Source of the DNA: Chloroflexota bacterium
Lineage (GTDB): Bacteria; Chloroflexota; Anaerolineae; CG2-30-64-16
Assembly: GCA_029555885.1 (NCBI GenBank)
Contig: JAKPQT010000549.1
Span: forward strand, 1 to 25,842
Direction: 5' to 3'
DNA: 25,842 nt
Below are positions 8,688 through 16,631 of this stretch, one piece after another. The notes beneath the pieces are model-generated. The model saw only the letters and a list, made by a program, of their open reading frames with translations. It did not search any database and had not been told where the DNA came from. A program made the position numbers and the translations under genes. Every line of letters begins with the position of its first letter. Position 1 is the first letter of the stretch.

Positions 8688-8729
8688 ATGAAAAAACCTC
8701 GATTCCCTGACGGAGAATCTGCACCACCT

Positions 8730-9755
8730 ATGAACGCACGTCAACGCTTCCACGCGGCCCTCAACTTCCAACCCTTCGACCGCCTGCCAATGATCGAATG
8801 GGCGACCTGGTGGCACCTGACCATCGAACGCTGGCACTCCGAGGGCATGCCCGCCGAGGTTCAGTCGGTCGAAGCCATCATGCGCTACTTCGGCCTGGAT
8901 GTCATGCGGCAGGACTGGATCCGCATCCGCAAGGAGTCCTGCCCCACCGCGGCCAGCCACGGCGCGGGCATCATCGCCACAGCCGACGACTACGAGCGCG
9001 TGCGCGAGCACCTCTACCCCGTCCCGGCCATCGACAAGGAGCGGTGGCGGCGCTGGGCCGCGGACCGTGAGCAGGGCGATATCGTCCTCTGGTTCACGCT
9101 CGACGGCTTCTTCTGGTTCCCGCGCACCCTCCTCGGCATCGAACGCCACCTCTACGCCTTCTATGACCAGCCCGAGCTGATGCACCGCATCAACACCGAC
9201 CTGGCGAACTGGCAGCTCCAGGTGATCGAGGAGTTGAGCTCCGTCTGCATCCCCGACTTCATGACCTTCGGGGAGGACATGAGCTACAACCACGGGCCCA
9301 TGCTCTCCAAGAAACTGTTTGACGAATTCCTGCTGCCCTACTACCGCCGCGTCATCCCCCGGCTCAAAGAGCTAGGCATCACGACCATCATCGACTCGGA
9401 TGGCGACATCACCCGACCCGCCTACTGGTTCGAGGAGGCCGGGCTGGACGGTATCCTCCCCCTGGAGCGGCAGGCCGGGGTGGACATGGACCGGCTGCGC
9501 GCCGAGCATCCCCGGATGCGCTTCATCGGGCATTATGACAAGATGGTGATGAACCAGGGCGAGGCCGCGATGCGCGCCGAGTTCGAGCGGCTGCTGCCCA
9601 TCGCGGCGCAGGGCGGCTTCCTCATCAGCGTGGACCACCAGACGCCGCCGGGCGTGTCGATCGATGATTACCGCATCTACCTGCGCCTGTTCCGCGAGTA
9701 CGCCGAGCGCGCAGGCGAGATGTCGCAGTCCATTCTGTCCCGGAGCGCAGCATGA
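8730..9755 (+). CDS. URO-D superfamily protein, COG0407-like (paralogue 2)
   Basis: A 341-aa URO-D-like protein. The N-terminus MNARQRFHAALNFQPFDRLP matches the family start pattern (xxRERFlaaLxxxxxDRvP). Later blocks are FGEDMSYNHGPMLSKKLF, the core IIDSDGDI (Asp222-Ser-Asp224-Gly), GLDGILPLE and SVDHQTPPGVS. In zinc methyltransferases of the superfamily the core reads His-x-Cys-Gly; here His and Cys are both replaced, so zinc-thiolate chemistry is doubtful. ATG 8730 is chosen by family alignment. An in-frame ATG at 8688 would add 14 residues and start at the foot of the hairpin; neither has a close ribosome site (GGAG at 8712-8715 is 14 nt from 8730). The stop overlaps the next start (ATGA at 9752-9755), so the downstream sulfatase is translationally coupled. 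Function unknown. Confidence 0.87.
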   Translation: MNARQRFHAALNFQPFDRLPMIEWATWWHLTIERWHSEGMPAEVQSVEAIMRYFGLDVMRQDWIRIRKESCPTAASHGAGIIATADDYERVREHLYPVPAIDKERWRRWAADREQGDIVLWFTLDGFFWFPRTLLGIERHLYAFYDQPELMHRINTDLANWQLQVIEELSSVCIPDFMTFGEDMSYNHGPMLSKKLFDEFLLPYYRRVIPRLKELGITTIIDSDGDITRPAYWFEEAGLDGILPLERQAGVDMDRLRAEHPRMRFIGHYDKMVMNQGEAAMRAEFERLLPIAAQGGFLISVDHQTPPGVSIDDYRIYLRLFREYAERAGEMSQSILSRSAA

Positions 9756-11095
9756 CCGCGCGGCCGAACCTTCTGATCGTCCATTGTCACGACCTGGGAC
9801 AGCACCTCGGCTGCTACGGCGTCAGCACCGTGCGCACGCCCAACCTGGACGCGTTCGCGGCCGGGGGCGTGCGCTTCGCGGCGAGCTTCTGCACCGCGCC
9901 GAGTTGCAGCCCGTCGCGCGCCGCGCTGTTCACCGGGCGCTATCCCCACAACAACGGCGTCATGGGACTGTGCCACGCGTACTTCGCCTGGGACCTCCAC
10001 CCTGAGGAACGCCACCTGGCGCAGATCCTGGCGGACGCGGGCTATGCCACGGCCGCGGTGGGCGTCATCCACGAGACCCGGAGTGGCCCAGGCCGCTGCG
10101 GCTACCAGTCCTATGACCCCGCGTCGCGCGCCCGCGAGGCCACGGATGCGGCCATCGCGCGGCTGCGGTCGCTGGCCGGCGAGCGGGAACGCCCCTTCCT
10201 GCTCTATGCCGGTTTCGTCGAGCCGCACCGGCTGCCCCGCCCGGACTCAGACCCGCCCGGTGAGCATGGCTTCACGACCCCATACATCGCAACGGATGAC
10301 GCGCTGGGCGTGCAGGTGCCGGGCTACCTGCGCGACACGCCGGGGACGCGGGCCGAGCTGGCCGAGTTGCAAGGTGCTGTCAGGCACATGGACGAGCAGT
10401 TCGGCCGGCTGATGACCGCGCTGGACGAGCTGGGGCAGGCCGAGAACACCCTCGTCGTGTTCACTACCGACCACGGCATTGCCATGCCCCGCGCCAAGTG
10501 CAGCCTCTACGATCCGGGCACGCGCGTCGCGCTGCTGCTGCGGCTGCCCGCGCGGCCGGGCTGGCACGGCGGCATCGTCCGCGACGAGCTCGTCTCCAAC
10601 ATCGACTGCCTGCCTACCCTGCTCGACCTGCTGGCACTGCCGGTGCCGGTGAACATGCAGGGGCATTCCTTCGCGCCGCTGCTCGACGGGCAGCCGTATG
10701 CGCCGCGCGAAGCCGTGTTCACGGAGATGACCTATCACGACTACTACGACCCACGTCGCGCGATCCGCACCGGAACGCACAAGCTGATCGTCAACTTCTC
10801 CAGCGCGCGCTTCTTCATGGACCCGTCGCAGAGCTGGCGGCCGCGCTCCGACGTCGTCAGCCCGCCCAACCATGCGGTCAGCTATCACAACCATGTCGAG
10901 CTGTACGACCTGGCCGCGGACCCGTGGGAATTACACGACCTGGCCGATGACCCGCAGTACGCAGCCGTCCGCGCCGATTTGCTCGCCCGGCTGCAGCATC
11001 ACCTGGTCGAGACCGGCGACCCGATCCTGCAGGGCGCGGTGACCAGCCCGCACCACCGGACCGCGCAGGCACTGCTGGAGGCCGCGCATCAATGA
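9752..11095 (+). CDS. Sulfatase (formylglycine type), cytoplasmic
   Basis: A 447-aa S1-type sulfatase of the alkaline-phosphatase superfamily. The signature CSPSRAALFTG puts the FGly-precursor cysteine at Cys52, so it needs a formylglycine-generating enzyme encoded elsewhere. The metal site includes HCHDLGQH (His13-Asp14, where most family members have Asp-Asp) and TTDHG (Asp240-His241). A C-terminal VELYDLAADPWELHDLADDP block is typical. There is no signal peptide (it starts TARPNLLIVHC), so it should act in the cytoplasm. The start overlaps the upstream URO-D stop by 4 nt. Its company with a fucosidase suggests desulfation of a sulfated fucose-containing oligosaccharide; the position of the sulfate is unknown. 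Confidence 0.93.
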   Translation: MTARPNLLIVHCHDLGQHLGCYGVSTVRTPNLDAFAAGGVRFAASFCTAPSCSPSRAALFTGRYPHNNGVMGLCHAYFAWDLHPEERHLAQILADAGYATAAVGVIHETRSGPGRCGYQSYDPASRAREATDAAIARLRSLAGERERPFLLYAGFVEPHRLPRPDSDPPGEHGFTTPYIATDDALGVQVPGYLRDTPGTRAELAELQGAVRHMDEQFGRLMTALDELGQAENTLVVFTTDHGIAMPRAKCSLYDPGTRVALLLRLPARPGWHGGIVRDELVSNIDCLPTLLDLLALPVPVNMQGHSFAPLLDGQPYAPREAVFTEMTYHDYYDPRRAIRTGTHKLIVNFSSARFFMDPSQSWRPRSDVVSPPNHAVSYHNHVELYDLAADPWELHDLADDPQYAAVRADLLARLQHHLVETGDPILQGAVTSPHHRTAQALLEAAHQ

Positions 11096-11103
11096 GACTT
11101 TCC

Positions 11104-11161
11104 CTCACACAAAGACGCAAAGTCAAAGATGATCTTTGCGGTCTTGGCGCCTTTGCGTGAG
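11104..11161. repeat. Imperfect inverted repeat (CGCAAAG family)
   Basis: The left arm 11104-11130 (CTCACACAAAGACGCAAAG...) pairs imperfectly with 11132-11161 (ATCTTTGCGG...GCGTGAG). It fills the 86-nt gap between sulfatase and URO-D-like paralogue 3 and ends 10 nt before the AGGAGG ribosome site. It is the same family as 22326-22383 and resembles 3436-3509. Confidence 0.8.
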
Positions 11162-11181
11162 CTTTCGACCCAGGAGGCCCG

Positions 11182-12417
11182 ATGATCGAACCCCGTGACC
11201 GCGAGCGGCTGCGCAGCCTCGCAGGCCGCTGGATGACTCAGGCGAGCCGGCCCGTCATGGCCGAGCGCCGCCGCGCCTGGACCGCGCTGAAGGACCTGCA
11301 CGCCGAACGGCCGATGGTGCTGTTCGAGACGTGGACCCTCCAGGACTACGTGACCGAGGACGAGTTGGTCTGCGCCGACCCGGAACTGCGTCAACTGGAG
11401 CGGCAGATGCTCTGGCATGTGCGCCACGCGGAGGAAATCGGCGATGACATCGTGGTGGAGCCGTTCTACCGCGTCTACTGGCACATCGACGCCACCGGCT
11501 ACGGGGTGGACCTGCACCCGGAGCACGGCATCGACCTGGAGGGCGGCAACGTCGGCTACACCTTCGACTACCCCATCCGTACGCCGGACGACATCGACCG
11601 GCTGGTCCCGCGCACCTGGCAGGTGGACCGCCCGCTCACCGAGCGCCGCGTCGACGCATTGCAGGACATCTTCGGCGACATCCTGCCCGTCGTGCTCCAC
11701 GGGACCGGCGCGTTCTGGTCCGGGCTGACGCAGGACCTCTACAAGCTGACCGGCAATGACCGGCTGCTGCTCTGGACGTACGATGCGCCCGACGCGCTGC
11801 ACCGCCTGATGACCTACATCCGCGACGACCGGCTGGCGTACTTCGACTGGCTGGAGCGCGAGGGCCTGCTAGGGCTGAACAGCACGGGGTGGGAGCTGGT
11901 CGGGTCGGGCAGCCCCGGTTACACGACCGTGCTGCCGGCCGAGGGCAGCGCAGACGGCCGTGTGAAGCTGGCCGATCTGTGGGTGTGGATGGAATCGCAG
12001 GAGACGACCATGATCTCCCCGCGCATGTTCGGGGAGCTCTTCCTGCCGTACATGGCCGATGTCTGCCGCCGCTTCGGGCTGGTCTACTACGGCTGCTGCG
12101 AGCCGGTGCACGACCGGTGGGATCGCATCATCGCGGCCATTCCGAACGTCCGCGCCGTGTCCATCTCGCCCTGGTGCGACCAGCGCATCATGGCCGAAAA
12201 GCTGGGCCGGTCGTGCGTCTTCTCCCGCAAGCCCCAGCCCGCGCCCATCAGCGGCGAGAGCCCGGACTGGGATGCGCTCAGCGCGGACACGGACTCGACG
12301 CTGGCCGCTGCACGCGACTGCAACCTGGAGATCATCTTCCGCGACGTCTACCGCATCTGCGGCGACCGCCCGCGCCTCCGGCAGTGGGTCGAGATGGTGC
12401 GGGCAAAGATGTCTTGA
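11182..12417 (+). CDS. URO-D superfamily protein, subfamily with GCCEP motif (paralogue 3)
   Basis: A 411-aa protein clearly related over its whole length to that at 3522-4775 and only distantly to the other three URO-D-like proteins here. Shared blocks include LCADPELRQLE-like text near residue 65, DIFGDILPVV, MISPRMFGELFLPYM, VYYGCCEPV (Cys305-Cys306), VSISPW, FSRKPQPAP and a late Cys380 in DCNLEIIFRD. The recurring Cys-Cys plus late Cys suggests a conserved metal- or thiol-based site; by analogy with zinc-dependent corrinoid methyltransferases it may bind zinc, which is inference. AGGAGG at 11172-11177 fixes ATG 11182. The gene lies between sulfatase and fucosidase, which places this subfamily in glycan breakdown. 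The reaction is unknown. Confidence 0.86.
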   Translation: MIEPRDRERLRSLAGRWMTQASRPVMAERRRAWTALKDLHAERPMVLFETWTLQDYVTEDELVCADPELRQLERQMLWHVRHAEEIGDDIVVEPFYRVYWHIDATGYGVDLHPEHGIDLEGGNVGYTFDYPIRTPDDIDRLVPRTWQVDRPLTERRVDALQDIFGDILPVVLHGTGAFWSGLTQDLYKLTGNDRLLLWTYDAPDALHRLMTYIRDDRLAYFDWLEREGLLGLNSTGWELVGSGSPGYTTVLPAEGSADGRVKLADLWVWMESQETTMISPRMFGELFLPYMADVCRRFGLVYYGCCEPVHDRWDRIIAAIPNVRAVSISPWCDQRIMAEKLGRSCVFSRKPQPAPISGESPDWDALSADTDSTLAAARDCNLEIIFRDVYRICGDRPRLRQWVEMVRAKMS

Positions 12418-12468
12418 ACGGCTCAATCTGTAAGGTAGCATAGCCCCTCGTGGGCGTGCGGACGGACA

Positions 12469-12521
12469 CAAGGCCCTACGCTACTCATCAAATGACCGTT
12501 GACAAGGCCCTGGACTACTGA
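12469..12521. repeat. Short direct repeat before the fucosidase gene
   Basis: CAAGGCCCT at 12469-12477 recurs at 12503-12511, and similarity continues into CTACTCA/CTACTGA (19-nt units, 34 nt apart). It lies in the 119-nt gap 12418-12536. It could be a degenerate repeat or a pair of operator half-sites; no hairpin is formed. Confidence 0.45.
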
Positions 12522-12536
12522 CTACATGAGGAGACC

Positions 12537-13994
12537 ATGAACGTTCGACGCACCTACCTCAACCGCCTCGACGATGCCATCGCCGACGGCCCCTTCATCG
12601 CGACCTGGGACTCGCTGCGCGGCTACACCGTGCCGGACTGGTATCAGGACGCCAAGTTCGGCATCTTCATCCACTGGGGGGTGTACTGCGTGCCTGCGTT
12701 CGGCAACGAGTGGTATCCCCGCAATATGTACGTCCGGGGCACGCGCGAGTTCGAGCACCACGTGGCCACCTACGGCCCGCAGTCGCAGTTCGGCTACAAG
12801 GACTTCATCCCCATGTTCCAGGCCGAGCAGTATGACCCGGCGGCCTGGGCCGCGCTGTTCCGGGATGCAGGCGCGCGCTTCGTCGTGCCGGTCGCGGAGC
12901 ATCATGACGGGTTCGCCATGTACGACAGCGACTTCTCCCGCTGGAGCGCGGTGCAGATGGGGCCGAAACGGGACCTCGTGGGCGAGCTGGCGGATGCGGT
13001 GCGCGCCGCGGGGATGGTCTTCGGCCTGTCCACCCACCGGGAAGAACACTGGTGGTTCATGAACGGCGGCCGCGAGTTCGACTCCGACGTGCAAGACCCG
13101 GAGTATGCTGACTTCTACGGCCCGGCCATGCCCAGCTCGACGACCGACTGGGGCATGCACGACTGGACCCCCCGGCCTGACGCCGACTACCTGGACGACT
13201 GGCTCGCGCGTACGGTCGAGCTGGTCGAGAAGTACCGCCCGCAGCTCGTCTGGTTCGACGGCTGGATCAACCAGACCGTGTTCAAGCCCTACTTGCAGAA
13301 GTTCGCCGCCTACTATTACAATCGCGGCGCGGCCTGGAACTTGGGCATGGCGATCAACTACAAGAACACGGCGTACGAGGACGGGACGGCAGTGCTGGAC
13401 ATCGAGCGCGGGCAGCTCAAGGACATCCGCCCGATGCTCTGGCAGAACGACACATCGGTCTCCAAGAACTCGTGGGGCTACATCCAGAACCACGACTACA
13501 AGAACGCCGGCGACATCATCGGCGACCTGGTGGACGTGGTCAGCAAGAACGGCTGCCTGCTCCTGAACATCGGCCCGAAGCCCGACGGCACGATACCGGA
13601 GCCGGAGCAGGCGATGCTGCGCGAGATCGGCCGCTGGCTCGCGGTCAACGGCGAGGCCATCTACGGCTCGCGGCCGTGGAAAACCTACGGCGAAGGGCCG
13701 ACCGAGGTGCTCGAGGGCCACTTCACGGACACCAAGCGCAGCCCCTTCACGAGCCAGGACTTCCGCTTCACCCGCCAAGGCGACACGCTGTATGCGGTCT
13801 GCCTCGGCTGGCCTGCGGGCGAGGCAATCATCAGGTCGCTGGGCAGCGCGGCCGGGCAGGTCACGACCGTCAGCCTGCTGGGCGCCGAAGGTCCGCTGGC
13901 CTTCCGGCAGGACGCGGACGGGCTGCACATCGCGCTGCCGGACGCCAGGCCGTGCGATTACGCGTATACGTTCAAGGTGAAGCTGGCGGGGTGA
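12537..13994 (+). CDS. Alpha-L-fucosidase, GH29 family, cytoplasmic
   Basis: A 485-aa glycoside hydrolase that releases terminal alpha-L-fucose by a retaining mechanism. GH29 hallmarks are KFGIFIHWGVYCVPAFGNEW (residues 40-59), AEHHDGFAMYDS (Glu121-His-His-Asp124), the nucleophile Asp241 in LVWFDGW, and the SKNGCLLLNIGPKPDGTIP block before a small beta-sandwich C-terminal domain. Length is normal. No signal peptide is visible, which implies intracellular hydrolysis of imported fucosylated oligosaccharides. AGGAG at 12529-12533 is only 3 nt from ATG 12537, a tight but usable spacing. It is flanked by two URO-D-like genes with two sulfatases nearby, pointing to sulfated or otherwise decorated fucose. 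Linkage preference (GH29-A or -B) cannot be settled by eye. Confidence 0.96.
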   Translation: MNVRRTYLNRLDDAIADGPFIATWDSLRGYTVPDWYQDAKFGIFIHWGVYCVPAFGNEWYPRNMYVRGTREFEHHVATYGPQSQFGYKDFIPMFQAEQYDPAAWAALFRDAGARFVVPVAEHHDGFAMYDSDFSRWSAVQMGPKRDLVGELADAVRAAGMVFGLSTHREEHWWFMNGGREFDSDVQDPEYADFYGPAMPSSTTDWGMHDWTPRPDADYLDDWLARTVELVEKYRPQLVWFDGWINQTVFKPYLQKFAAYYYNRGAAWNLGMAINYKNTAYEDGTAVLDIERGQLKDIRPMLWQNDTSVSKNSWGYIQNHDYKNAGDIIGDLVDVVSKNGCLLLNIGPKPDGTIPEPEQAMLREIGRWLAVNGEAIYGSRPWKTYGEGPTEVLEGHFTDTKRSPFTSQDFRFTRQGDTLYAVCLGWPAGEAIIRSLGSAAGQVTTVSLLGAEGPLAFRQDADGLHIALPDARPCDYAYTFKVKLAG

Positions 13995-14002
13995 GATAAT
14001 CG

Positions 14003-14039
14003 CCAGACACCCGTTTTCTGGCAGAAAACGGGTGTCTGG
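14003..14039. repeat. Perfect 17-bp hairpin with 3-nt loop
   Basis: Arms CCAGACACCCGTTTTCT (14003-14019) and 14023-14039 are exactly complementary around GGC. It lies 8 nt after the fucosidase stop and ends 8 nt before the AAGGAT ribosome site of the next gene. No T-tract follows, so termination is unlikely; an mRNA-stabilising or REP-like role is possible. Confidence 0.9.
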
Positions 14040-14058
14040 GAACACACAAGGATAGACG

Positions 14059-15138
14059 ATGACGCAACTCACCAAGCGCGAACGGGTCATGCGCACGGTG
14101 CACTTCCAGGAGACGGATCGCGTGCCCGTCTACGACATCCTGCAAAACGACGCGATCATCGAGCACTATGGCGGCGAGCGACTGACCGGCGGCAACGGCG
14201 ATCGGGTCAAGTCGGTCGCAGTCGGACGCACGCTCGATATGACCCGGATGCCCACCGGCCCGGACACGCCGCGCACCGAACGCAACGATGACGGCCTGCT
14301 CATCCAGTACGAACGGTGGACCAGTTGGATCGTCGAGCGGCCCTTCCACGACATGCCGACCGCGGCCGAGTGGATCAAGGGGCAGATCAAGAAGTCCGAG
14401 GCGCAGGTCTATGACCGGGCGTACGCAGAGCGATTCCACAGGTACATCCAGGGCTGGCTCGACGAGTACGCCGCGGCTGACCCGACCGGCCGCAATGACC
14501 CGACGGTCATGGTCATCGAAAGCGGCGTCGGCCTGACCGAGATGTACTGGATGCTCGGCCTGGAGTCGTTCGTCTACCTGTGCGCGGACGAGCCCGGCCC
14601 GATCGAAGAATGGCTCGATGCGCGCAACCGCGCGGAGTTGCGCCGCGTTGCGGCCATCGCGGACCCGCGGCGCATACCCATCGCGCTCACCTATGACGAC
14701 ATCGCCTACAAGAACGCGCCGCTGTTCTCGCCCGCATGGCTGCGCCGGCTGTGGGTGCCGCGGCTGGCGAAGCTCAACGCGGCCTGGCACGATCGCGACA
14801 CGGTCTGCCTGTTTCACTCGGACGGCAACCTGTTCCCGGTGCTCGATGACCTGGTGGCCGCAGGCATCGACGGGCTGAATCCGCTGGAAATACTGGCGGG
14901 CATGACGGTCGGCAAGGTGCGCCAGCGCTATCCGCACCTGTTCCTGACCGGCGGCATCGACGTGAGCCAGTTGCTCAGCTTCGGCACGCCGGATGAAGTG
15001 CGCGCCGCGTGCCGCCAGGCCATTGCGGAGGCCGGTGGCCGGGGCTACTTCCTCGGTTCCACGACGGAGCTGCACTGGGACGTAAAACTGGAAAACGCCG
15101 TCGCGATGTTCGAGACGGCATGGAATACCACTACTTAG
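14059..15138 (+). CDS. URO-D superfamily protein, COG0407-like (paralogue 4)
   Basis: A 359-aa URO-D-like protein. The N-terminus LTKRERVMRTVHFQETDRVP is the family start pattern. The core reads CLFHSDGNLFPVLDDL (His253-Ser-Asp255-Gly256), followed by GIDGLNPLE, FLTGGIDVSQLLSFGTPDEV and GGRGYFLGSTTE, the order seen in COG0407 proteins. The metal-site cysteine of MtaA/MtbA (His-x-Cys) is Asp255 here, so methyltransferase chemistry, if any, would need a different metal set. AAGGAT at 14048-14052 supports ATG 14059. The stop lies 7 nt before the next sulfatase-like gene. It resembles the proteins at 8730 and 23624 more than the GCCEP pair. Substrate unknown. Confidence 0.87.
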   Translation: MTQLTKRERVMRTVHFQETDRVPVYDILQNDAIIEHYGGERLTGGNGDRVKSVAVGRTLDMTRMPTGPDTPRTERNDDGLLIQYERWTSWIVERPFHDMPTAAEWIKGQIKKSEAQVYDRAYAERFHRYIQGWLDEYAAADPTGRNDPTVMVIESGVGLTEMYWMLGLESFVYLCADEPGPIEEWLDARNRAELRRVAAIADPRRIPIALTYDDIAYKNAPLFSPAWLRRLWVPRLAKLNAAWHDRDTVCLFHSDGNLFPVLDDLVAAGIDGLNPLEILAGMTVGKVRQRYPHLFLTGGIDVSQLLSFGTPDEVRAACRQAIAEAGGRGYFLGSTTELHWDVKLENAVAMFETAWNTTT

Positions 15139-15145
15139 AGGTCAC

Positions 15146-16540
15146 ATGGCGAACAAACTTCCCAATATCCTGTTCTTCGGCATCGACTCGCTGCGCTCGG
15201 ACCACATGAGCGCGTACGGCTATCACCGGCTGACGACGCCGTACATCGACCGGTTTGCGCAGGGCGCCACGCTCTTCGAGCACCACTACAGCCCGCACAT
15301 CCCGACGACGAGCGGCTACACCAACATGCTCACCGGCATGGATGTGTTCAGCACGCAGGTCGTCGCGCTGGCGCACAAGGGCCCGCTGCGGCCGGAAGTC
15401 CGGACGCTGCCCGAAATACTGCGCGACGCGGGCTACACGAGCACCTGCATCGGCTTCACCCACAACGCGGCCTCGCGCGGGTTCGACAAGTACCTGGACT
15501 TCGACGCGGGCTGGAAGACGTGGGACCAGGGCCGCATGCCCAAGGCGCAGAACCTCAACGAGGTCGCCGTGCCGGAGTTGGAGCGGCTGGCGCAGGGCGA
15601 GCAACCCTTCCTGCTCTTCCTCCGCCACATGGACCCGCACTCGCCCTACCTGCCGCCCGCGCCCTATGAGCGCATGTTCTACCACGGCAACGAGACGGAC
15701 CCGAACAACGATTCCCTGGACAAGGTGATGGCCTTCGAGCCGTTCCGCGACTACATCGCGAGCTGGCTGCCGCCGGGCTGCACCGACGCGGATTACGTCA
15801 TCGCGCAGTACGACGGCGAGGTGGCATACATGGACGCGGCCATTCAGACCCTCTTCACCACAGTGGAACGGCTGGGCATCGCGGACGACACGATCATCGT
15901 CATCACCTCTGACCACGGCGAGACCCTGAACGACCACGACTGCTACTTCGACCACCACGGGCTGTACGACCCGACGCTCGTCGTGCCGCTCATCATCCGC
16001 TGGCCGGGCAAGATCCCCGCCGGCCGCCGCATCAAGGGCATCACGCGGCAGTATGACACGACGCCGACCCTGCTCGACCTCATCGGCATCCAGCCGGAGG
16101 GCGTGCAGTTCGACGGCCAGAGCCTCCTGCCGATGATCGACGGGACCGTCGCCTCGCAGAAGCCGGAAATCTACCTGACCGAATGCACGTGGATGCGCAA
16201 GCACGGCTGGCGCACGCCCGAATGGAAGCTGATCGTCGCGCTGGAGCCCGACTTCCACTACAAGCCGCCGGTCGAGCTGTACAACCTGCTCGAGGACCCG
16301 ACCGAGTACAACAACCTCGCGGACAGCGAGCCGGAGGTCGTGGCGCATCTCCGCGGCCGCATGGAGGCGTGGATCGAGCAGCGCAAGGCCGCGACCGGGC
16401 TGCCCAACCCGATCGACACGCAGGGCGCGTGGCACGGCGGCACGAAGGGCCCGTTCAGCAGCTCGGACGAGGCGTATCACTCGATGCACATCGGTGACCC
16501 GGGCCAGGCCCAGCGCCTGCAGGCCCGCAACAAGCAGTAG
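15146..16540 (+). CDS. Sulfatase-like hydrolase with Thr at the formylglycine position
   Basis: A 464-aa member of the sulfatase/alkaline-phosphatase superfamily. Metal-site blocks are FFGIDSLRSDHMSAYGY and TSDHGETLNDHDCYFDHHG (Asp256-His257), followed by VPLIIRWPGKIP, all normal. The active-site signature is abnormal: the segment ending MLTG (residues 54-64, TTSGYTNMLTG) has Thr54 where sulfatases have Cys or Ser, and lacks the P-S-R that follows. It therefore cannot be activated to formylglycine at that position. A Thr nucleophile is usual in related phosphotransferases and phosphodiesterases, so this may be a phospho-ester hydrolase or an FGly-independent enzyme. No signal peptide. GAGG at 15138-15141 precedes ATG 15146. 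The last 35 or so residues form a polar tail. Confidence 0.9.
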   Translation: MANKLPNILFFGIDSLRSDHMSAYGYHRLTTPYIDRFAQGATLFEHHYSPHIPTTSGYTNMLTGMDVFSTQVVALAHKGPLRPEVRTLPEILRDAGYTSTCIGFTHNAASRGFDKYLDFDAGWKTWDQGRMPKAQNLNEVAVPELERLAQGEQPFLLFLRHMDPHSPYLPPAPYERMFYHGNETDPNNDSLDKVMAFEPFRDYIASWLPPGCTDADYVIAQYDGEVAYMDAAIQTLFTTVERLGIADDTIIVITSDHGETLNDHDCYFDHHGLYDPTLVVPLIIRWPGKIPAGRRIKGITRQYDTTPTLLDLIGIQPEGVQFDGQSLLPMIDGTVASQKPEIYLTECTWMRKHGWRTPEWKLIVALEPDFHYKPPVELYNLLEDPTEYNNLADSEPEVVAHLRGRMEAWIEQRKAATGLPNPIDTQGAWHGGTKGPFSSSDEAYHSMHIGDPGQAQRLQARNKQ

Positions 16541-16552
16541 TTATCCATCCTG

Positions 16553-16601
16553 GCTTTGTCACGGTGTGCTGTGGCTGCGCCACAGCACACCGTGACAAAG
16601 C
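16553..16601. repeat. Perfect 22-bp hairpin
   Basis: GCTTTGTCACGGTGTGCTGT... (16553-16574) and 16580-16601 are exact reverse complements around CTGCG, extendable to 23 bp with a TGC loop. This is the longest perfect palindrome seen here. It lies 12 nt after the sulfatase-like stop and 16 nt before the AAGGAG of the next gene, with no T-run on either side. Confidence 0.92.
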
Positions 16602-16631
16602 AGAGCACTGTATCAACAAGGAGTCAGAATC

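Noticed and set aside
8007..8729. N-terminal extension of URO-D-like paralogue 2
   Set aside because: The extension is the Gfo/Idh/MocA gene in the wrong frame; family similarity begins at 8730.
12499..12527. TTGACA as a -35 box before the fucosidase
   Set aside because: The sequence 17 nt downstream (CTACAT) is a poor -10, and the transcript would start inside the ribosome site.
14003..14039. Hairpins (here and at 8651, 16553, 21410) as factor-independent terminators
   Set aside because: None is followed by a T-tract on either strand, and all lie between genes in the same direction with good ribosome sites next to them.
12522..14096. Open frame of 524 codons antisense to the fucosidase
   Set aside because: The + strand frame has clear GH29 motifs; the antisense product has no recognisable motif and a shadow-like composition.
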